From the NCBI RefSeq assembly GCF_001667035.1, contig NZ_LZIR01000040.1:88104-152103 (forward strand): DNA of 64,000 bases. The letters are read 5' to 3'. The notes under the pieces were generated by a model. That model worked only from the letters and a program-made list of their open reading frames with translations. It was not told where the DNA came from and ran no database searches. Shown here in pieces: positions 60,098 through 64,000 of this stretch; the first letter of the stretch is position 1; every line of letters starts with the position of its first letter. The DNA comes from Mycobacterium sp. 852002-51057_SCH5723018 (lineage in GTDB: Bacteria > Actinomycetota > Actinomycetes > Mycobacteriales > Mycobacteriaceae). Made by a program: the position numbers and the translations under genes.

Positions 60098-61609
60098 ATG
60101 AGTGTTGCCGCCGGGCCCGAACTGCTGGAGTACGACGAGGTCGTCGCGCGCTTTGATCCGGTGCTAGGCCTCGAGGTGCACGTCGAGCTGTCCACTGTGA
60201 CCAAGATGTTCTGCGGCTGCGCCACCACCTTCGGCGCCGAACCCAACACCCAAGTGTGCCCGGTGTGCCTGGGGTTGCCGGGCTCGCTGCCGGTGCTCAA
60301 CCAGGCCGCGGTGGAGTCGGCGATCCGGATCGGGCTGGCGCTGGACTGCGAGATCGTGCCGTGGTGTCGCTTCGCGCGGAAGAACTATTTCTACCCGGAC
60401 ATGCCGAAGAACTATCAGATCTCGCAGTACGACGAGCCGATCGCCATCAATGGCTACCTCGAGGCGCCCCTGGAGGACGGCAGCACCTGGCGGGTGGAGA
60501 TCGAGCGGGCACACATGGAGGAGGACACCGGCAAGCTCACCCACCTGGGTAGCGAGACCGGTCGCATCCACGGCGCGACGACGTCGCTGATCGACTACAA
60601 CCGCGCCGGCGTGCCCCTGATCGAGATCGTCACCAAGCCCATCGTGGGTGCGGGGGCCCGAGCACCGCAGATCGCCCGCGCCTACGTGACCGCGTTGCGA
60701 GACATGTTGCGCGCCTTGGGCGTATCCGATGTGCGGATGGACCAAGGGTCGATGCGCTGTGACGCCAACGTGTCGCTGATGCCCAAGGGCGCCGCCGAGT
60801 TCGGGACCCGCACCGAGACAAAGAACGTCAACTCGCTGCGAAGCGTCGAGGTCGCCGTCCGTTACGAGATGCAGCGCCAGGCCGCCGTGCTGACGGCGGG
60901 TGGTCGAATCACCCAGGAAACCAGGCACTTTCACGAGTCGGGGTACACCAGCCCGGGCCGCACCAAGGAAACCGCCGAGGACTATCGCTACTTCCCCGAA
61001 CCCGACCTGGAACCCGTCGCGCCCAGCCGCGAGTGGGTCGAGCGGTTGCGGGAGACCATCCCCGAGCTACCGTGGTTGACCCGCAAGCGGATTCAGCAGG
61101 AATGGGGTGTGTCCGACGAGGTCATGCGCGACCTGGTCAACGCCGGCGCCGTCGACCTGGTCATCGAGACCGTCAAGCACGGCGCGCCCAGCGAGCAGGC
61201 GCGGGCCTGGTGGGGAAACTTCCTGGTGCAGAAGGCCAACCAGGCGAACGTCGCGCTGGACGAGCTGGCCATTACGCCCGCTCAGGTCGCCGCGGTGATC
61301 GCCCTGGTCGACGAGGGCAGGCTGTCCATCAAGCTGGCGCGCCAGGTGGTGGAGGGTGTGCTGGGCGGCGAAGGTGAGCCACAAGAGGTGATGACCGCCC
61401 GCGGCCTGGAACTGCTGCGCGACGACTCCCTGACGCAGGCCGCCGTGGACGAAGCCTTGGCCGCCAATCCCGATGTGGCCGACAAGATCCGCGGTGGCAA
61501 GGTGGCCGCCGCCGGCGCCATCGTCGGTGCGGTGATGAAGGCCACCCGCGGACAGGCCGACGCGGCGCGGGTGCGTGAACTCGTCCTGACCGCCTGCGGT
61601 CAGGGCTGA
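60098..61609 (+). CDS. gatB: GatB, Asp/Glu-tRNA amidotransferase subunit B
   Basis: A 503-residue subunit that binds the mischarged tRNA and activates the carboxylate with ATP. Marks are [64 protein letters not shown] [14 protein letters not shown], and the YqeY-like C-terminal domain ([13 protein letters not shown]...). ATG 60098 is seven bases after TAGGAT, whose TAG is the upstream stop, so gatB may have its own leaderless message. Confidence 0.96.
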   Translation: MSVAAGPELLEYDEVVARFDPVLGLEVHVELSTVTKMFCGCATTFGAEPNTQVCPVCLGLPGSLPVLNQAAVESAIRIGLALDCEIVPWCRFARKNYFYPDMPKNYQISQYDEPIAINGYLEAPLEDGSTWRVEIERAHMEEDTGKLTHLGSETGRIHGATTSLIDYNRAGVPLIEIVTKPIVGAGARAPQIARAYVTALRDMLRALGVSDVRMDQGSMRCDANVSLMPKGAAEFGTRTETKNVNSLRSVEVAVRYEMQRQAAVLTAGGRITQETRHFHESGYTSPGRTKETAEDYRYFPEPDLEPVAPSREWVERLRETIPELPWLTRKRIQQEWGVSDEVMRDLVNAGAVDLVIETVKHGAPSEQARAWWGNFLVQKANQANVALDELAITPAQVAAVIALVDEGRLSIKLARQVVEGVLGGEGEPQEVMTARGLELLRDDSLTQAAVDEALAANPDVADKIRGGKVAAAGAIVGAVMKATRGQADAARVRELVLTACGQG

Positions 61610-61649
61610 CCGGGCCGACCGATCGCACGTAAACAGCGTTGGAAAGGTC

Positions 61650-62222
61650 GTGCGGATCCATGATGGTCATGTGTTCAACGACTTGATGGCGATGCTGGAC
61701 AGTCCGGTTCTCGTCGTAACCACCCAGGCCGATGATCAACCGTCGGGTTGTCTGATCAGTTTCGCCACGCAGACCAGCGTGCAGCCCCCGAGCTTTATGG
61801 TCGTGCTTCCCCGCGGCAGCGGCACCTGCGTTGCGGCGCGCCGATCCGAGCACCTGGCGGTGCACGTGCTGCCGCACCACAACGTTGCCCTGGCCGAGCT
61901 GTTCGACGGCGAAACGGACGACGAGGCAGACAAATTCGGTCGCTGCTCGTGGCGCGGCGGCCCCAATGGGATGCCGATTCTCGATGAGGCCATCGCGTGG
62001 TTCGTCGGGAGGACTGCGCATTGGATCGATATCGGAGATCACGTGGCCTACATTGTGGAACCCGTTGCCGGATGGGTTCCGGAGTCCCACGACGATGTGC
62101 TTTACCTTTCCGACCTCGACGACCTCGAACCCGGCCACGAGGCGGCGGAGCGGTTCGTCTTGCACAAGCCGTCCGGCGAGCCGCGCAAATACGGCCTGAG
62201 GTTCACACTCGGCGGCCTGTGA
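61650..62222 (+). CDS. Flavin reductase-like FMN-binding protein (Rv3007c-like)
   Basis: A 190-residue split-barrel flavoprotein. PVLVVTTQADDQPSGCLISFATQTSVQPP and FMVVLPRGSGTCVAARRSEHLAVHVLP are the FMN-binding segments of the flavin-reductase-like domain, and GDHVAYIVEPV follows. It likely reduces flavin or acts as an oxidoreductase with NAD(P)H; the partner is unknown. GTG 61650 begins 40 bases after gatB. Confidence 0.88.
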   Translation: MRIHDGHVFNDLMAMLDSPVLVVTTQADDQPSGCLISFATQTSVQPPSFMVVLPRGSGTCVAARRSEHLAVHVLPHHNVALAELFDGETDDEADKFGRCSWRGGPNGMPILDEAIAWFVGRTAHWIDIGDHVAYIVEPVAGWVPESHDDVLYLSDLDDLEPGHEAAERFVLHKPSGEPRKYGLRFTLGGL

Positions 62223-62226
62223 CGCG

Positions 62227-63357
62227 CTAGGTCTTGTCGTCGTTGTTGCGCGGGAATCCGCCGCCCTGCGGGAAGAGCGGGAACACCACGTCGTCGAGCT
62301 TCTCGGCATCCCCGGCCGTCTTGTTAACCGTTGCGCCCCAGACGTTTCCGTCAGGGGACATCCGCAACGCCCACGCGTGGGCGTGGGTGTCCTTGCGCAC
62401 GACCTCGGGCTCACCGGTGACGGCGCCCGTCGACGGTGCCAGCCGCAGCGCCACCGTCAGCTTGGTGTTGATCAGGTTGACCAACACGGTGCCGTCCATC
62501 GCCGCGCACCCGGCCACCCCCGGCTTGTCCGGCCACGTCCACACCGTCGAGACGTCCGAGGTTTTGGTGATGCGCTGCAACCGGTCCGCGGTGGGGGTGC
62601 GGTCGGCGACATACAGCGACCCATCGACCGGGTCGATGCACAGCCCGCCGCCAGACCCGACCCCGGATAGCGCCGTCGTCGGCGGCGCCTGACCGATGGT
62701 GGTCGGCTGCTCGATGCGCAGCACCTTGCCGGCCAACGACTTCGGGTCGGCGGCCGCGGCCGGGTTCCCCGCGTCACCGGTCATCACGACCAGCGTGGTG
62801 GGGCTGGTGAAGATCAACGCGCCGGTGTTGCCGGTGGCCCCCTTCGGGATTCCGGTCAGGATGTCCTTGGGGATGTCGCCGTCGGCGATGCGGATCACCC
62901 GGTTGTCGGTCGGCGTGCTGATGTAGGCGTACATCAGCCGGTCCTGCGTGTAGGTCGGCGAGAGCACGATGTCCATCAGGCCGCCGTCGCCGGACGGGTC
63001 GACCGGAATCACCATCTTCACCTTCGGCTCGGCGCTGACGGAGATCTCCTTGACGGCGCCGGTGGTGCGTTCGGCGACCAACGCGGTTTTGCTGTCGGTG
63101 CCCATGATCAGGCCGCTGGTGCTCTCCAGGCAGCCCTGCATCACGCCGGGGGCCGGGCACGCCTTCGGAAAGGGGGTGGGCGGCAGCGGAGGCGGCGGGG
63201 GAGGCGTCGAGCTCGGCTGCGGCTTGAGTTCGGGATTGGTGGTGAACGGCTGCGACTGGGCGTCATTGAACCGTGCGCAGCCGCCGGCGACCAGCACGAC
63301 CGCGCCGAGCGCGGCGAGCACGCCCCGCACGGAGCGCCCTGATCGCCCTAGTCGCAT
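62227..63357 (-). CDS. lppZ: LppZ-like lipoprotein, beta-propeller
   Basis: A 376-residue lipoprotein. The signal ends at VLVAGGC (lipobox). A proline-rich linker (SSTPPPPPPLPPTPFP) leads to a six-blade propeller of the glucose/sorbosone dehydrogenase fold (DRLMYAYISTPTDNRVIRI, GAGLCIDP-like GGGLCIDPVDGSLYVADR). Catalytic residues of the dehydrogenases are not evident. ATG 63357 is chosen because TAGCCT lies seven bases upstream; the frame is open to 63438. It is surface exposed in M. tuberculosis by reputation. It is divergent from the PE gene. Confidence 0.9.
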   Translation of the reverse strand: MRLGRSGRSVRGVLAALGAVVLVAGGCARFNDAQSQPFTTNPELKPQPSSTPPPPPPLPPTPFPKACPAPGVMQGCLESTSGLIMGTDSKTALVAERTTGAVKEISVSAEPKVKMVIPVDPSGDGGLMDIVLSPTYTQDRLMYAYISTPTDNRVIRIADGDIPKDILTGIPKGATGNTGALIFTSPTTLVVMTGDAGNPAAAADPKSLAGKVLRIEQPTTIGQAPPTTALSGVGSGGGLCIDPVDGSLYVADRTPTADRLQRITKTSDVSTVWTWPDKPGVAGCAAMDGTVLVNLINTKLTVALRLAPSTGAVTGEPEVVRKDTHAHAWALRMSPDGNVWGATVNKTAGDAEKLDDVVFPLFPQGGGFPRNNDDKT

Positions 63358-63604
63358 GACCGACAGGCTACGGACTGTGCGGGCACCGCCGCCACATGCG
63401 TGCCCGTGTCCGCCCCCGGAGCTCCGCCGACCCCACAAACACTCTCTCTAACCCGCTGCTGTGTTGCGCGTTGGGCACCAAGCGGGATCACGCAAGCAAT
63501 TGGATTGCAATCACCAAATGCCGCTGAAAACATGTGATTTGTACTAAACGGCCCGCACGCCGAGGGCGGACGGATAAGCTTCCCGCGTCGATGGGGGGCC
63601 CGCC

Positions 63605-64000
63605 ATGTCAGTTGTGCTCGCAACGCCGGAAAGTATGACGGCGGCAGCGACGGATCTAGCCGGTATCAGGTCGGCGATAAGCGCCGCGAACGCGGCGCTG
63701 GCCCCGACGGCCCAAATACAGGCGGCGGCCTCCGACGAGGTGTCGGTTGCGATCTCGGCGCTGTTCGGTGAGTACGGGCAGGCGTATCAGGCGCTCAGCG
63801 CGCGGGCTTCGGCGTTTCACGACCAGTTCGTGCAAGCGCTGAGCGGCGCGGGCCTGTCGTATGCGGCGACCGAGGCCGCCAACGCGTCGCCGTTGCAGAC
63901 ACTGGAGCAGGACGTGCTTGGCGCGATCAACGCGCCGACCCAGACGCTGCTGGGACGCCCGCTGATCGGCAATGGTGCTGACGGGACGGCGGCCAGCCCG
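63605..64000 (+). CDS. PE family protein, 3' end outside window
   Basis: The first 132 residues. The PE domain is complete: [10 protein letters not shown] with P8-E9, [44 protein letters not shown] and [16 protein letters not shown]. The following [18 protein letters not shown] and [13 protein letters not shown] match the linker that leads to PGRS repeats in PE_PGRS proteins, but the repeats would lie outside the window. PE proteins are exported through type VII secretion. It is not preceded by a PPE or esx gene here. Confidence 0.88.
   Translation, partial: MSVVLATPESMTAAATDLAGIRSAISAANAALAPTAQIQAAASDEVSVAISALFGEYGQAYQALSARASAFHDQFVQALSGAGLSYAATEAANASPLQTLEQDVLGAINAPTQTLLGRPLIGNGADGTAASP

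Overview
The window is a high-GC chromosomal segment of a Mycobacterium. Evidence for this: mycobacterial signature families (mmpS/mmpL, a PE gene, LppZ- and LpqA-like lipoproteins, a methylglucose lipopolysaccharide gene cluster), many GTG starts, likely leaderless promoters, and a backbone order that follows, in inverted orientation, the M. tuberculosis block I remember as Rv3053c (nrdH) to Rv3006 (lppZ). The PE gene at the right edge, with a linker like that of PE_PGRS proteins, suggests a slow grower. The M. tuberculosis comparisons come from memory and were not checked by alignment. I see no tRNA, rRNA, CRISPR array, prophage or insertion sequence.

Layout. 1-3.1 kb: nrdH-nrdI-nrdE, class Ib ribonucleotide reductase. 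3.1-19.4 kb: the most accessory part. Between nrdE and its partner nrdF2 lie a FAD-linked oxidoreductase, an mmpS-mmpL pair, an AraC regulator, an MFS exporter divergent from a TetR gene, a Baeyer-Villiger-type monooxygenase, an NmrA-like protein, an SDR divergent from a TetR gene with two palindromic operators, and a phytoene-dehydrogenase-like oxidoreductase divergent from another TetR gene. 19.5-24.7 kb: nrdF2, a small islet bounded by a duplicated nrdF2 tail, DUF3349, adhC and fecB. 24.7-33.6 kb: ctaD, serB2, an ABC ATPase, a Nudix hydrolase, echA17, two methyltransferases and a TB22.2-like secreted protein. 33.2-43.3 kb: beta-propeller lipoprotein, hexapeptide transferase, gene relics, TspO/MarR/STAS genes, a pseudo-protease and the methylglucose lipopolysaccharide cluster (GT4, GH57, methyltransferase). 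43.5-49.6 kb: etfBA, two acyltransferases, a cysteine desulfurase and mnmA. 49.6-52.6 kb: small envelope genes, a MetE-like protein, and an SRPBCC-ArsR pair. 52.7-62.2 kb: ligA, an ACT protein, gatC-gatA-pfkA, a repeat array, a MinD/ParA-like ATPase, gatB and a flavin reductase. 62.2-64 kb: lppZ and a truncated PE gene.

The strongest unusual signal is a short dispersed repeat with a core of about 40 bp. It forms a tandem A-B-A-B array after pfkA, sits at the stop codons of serB2 and the TB22.2-like gene, and also appears in frame inside nrdI, where it accounts for most of a 19-codon N-terminal insertion. Other notable observations are a duplicated promoter-like segment upstream of the oxidoreductase and mmpS genes, a 17-bp direct repeat at the nrdF2 3' end, an ArsR-type operator that contains the Shine-Dalgarno sequence of its own operon, an orphan MinD-like ATPase inside the gat/pfk operon, and a protease-fold protein that has apparently lost its catalytic triad.
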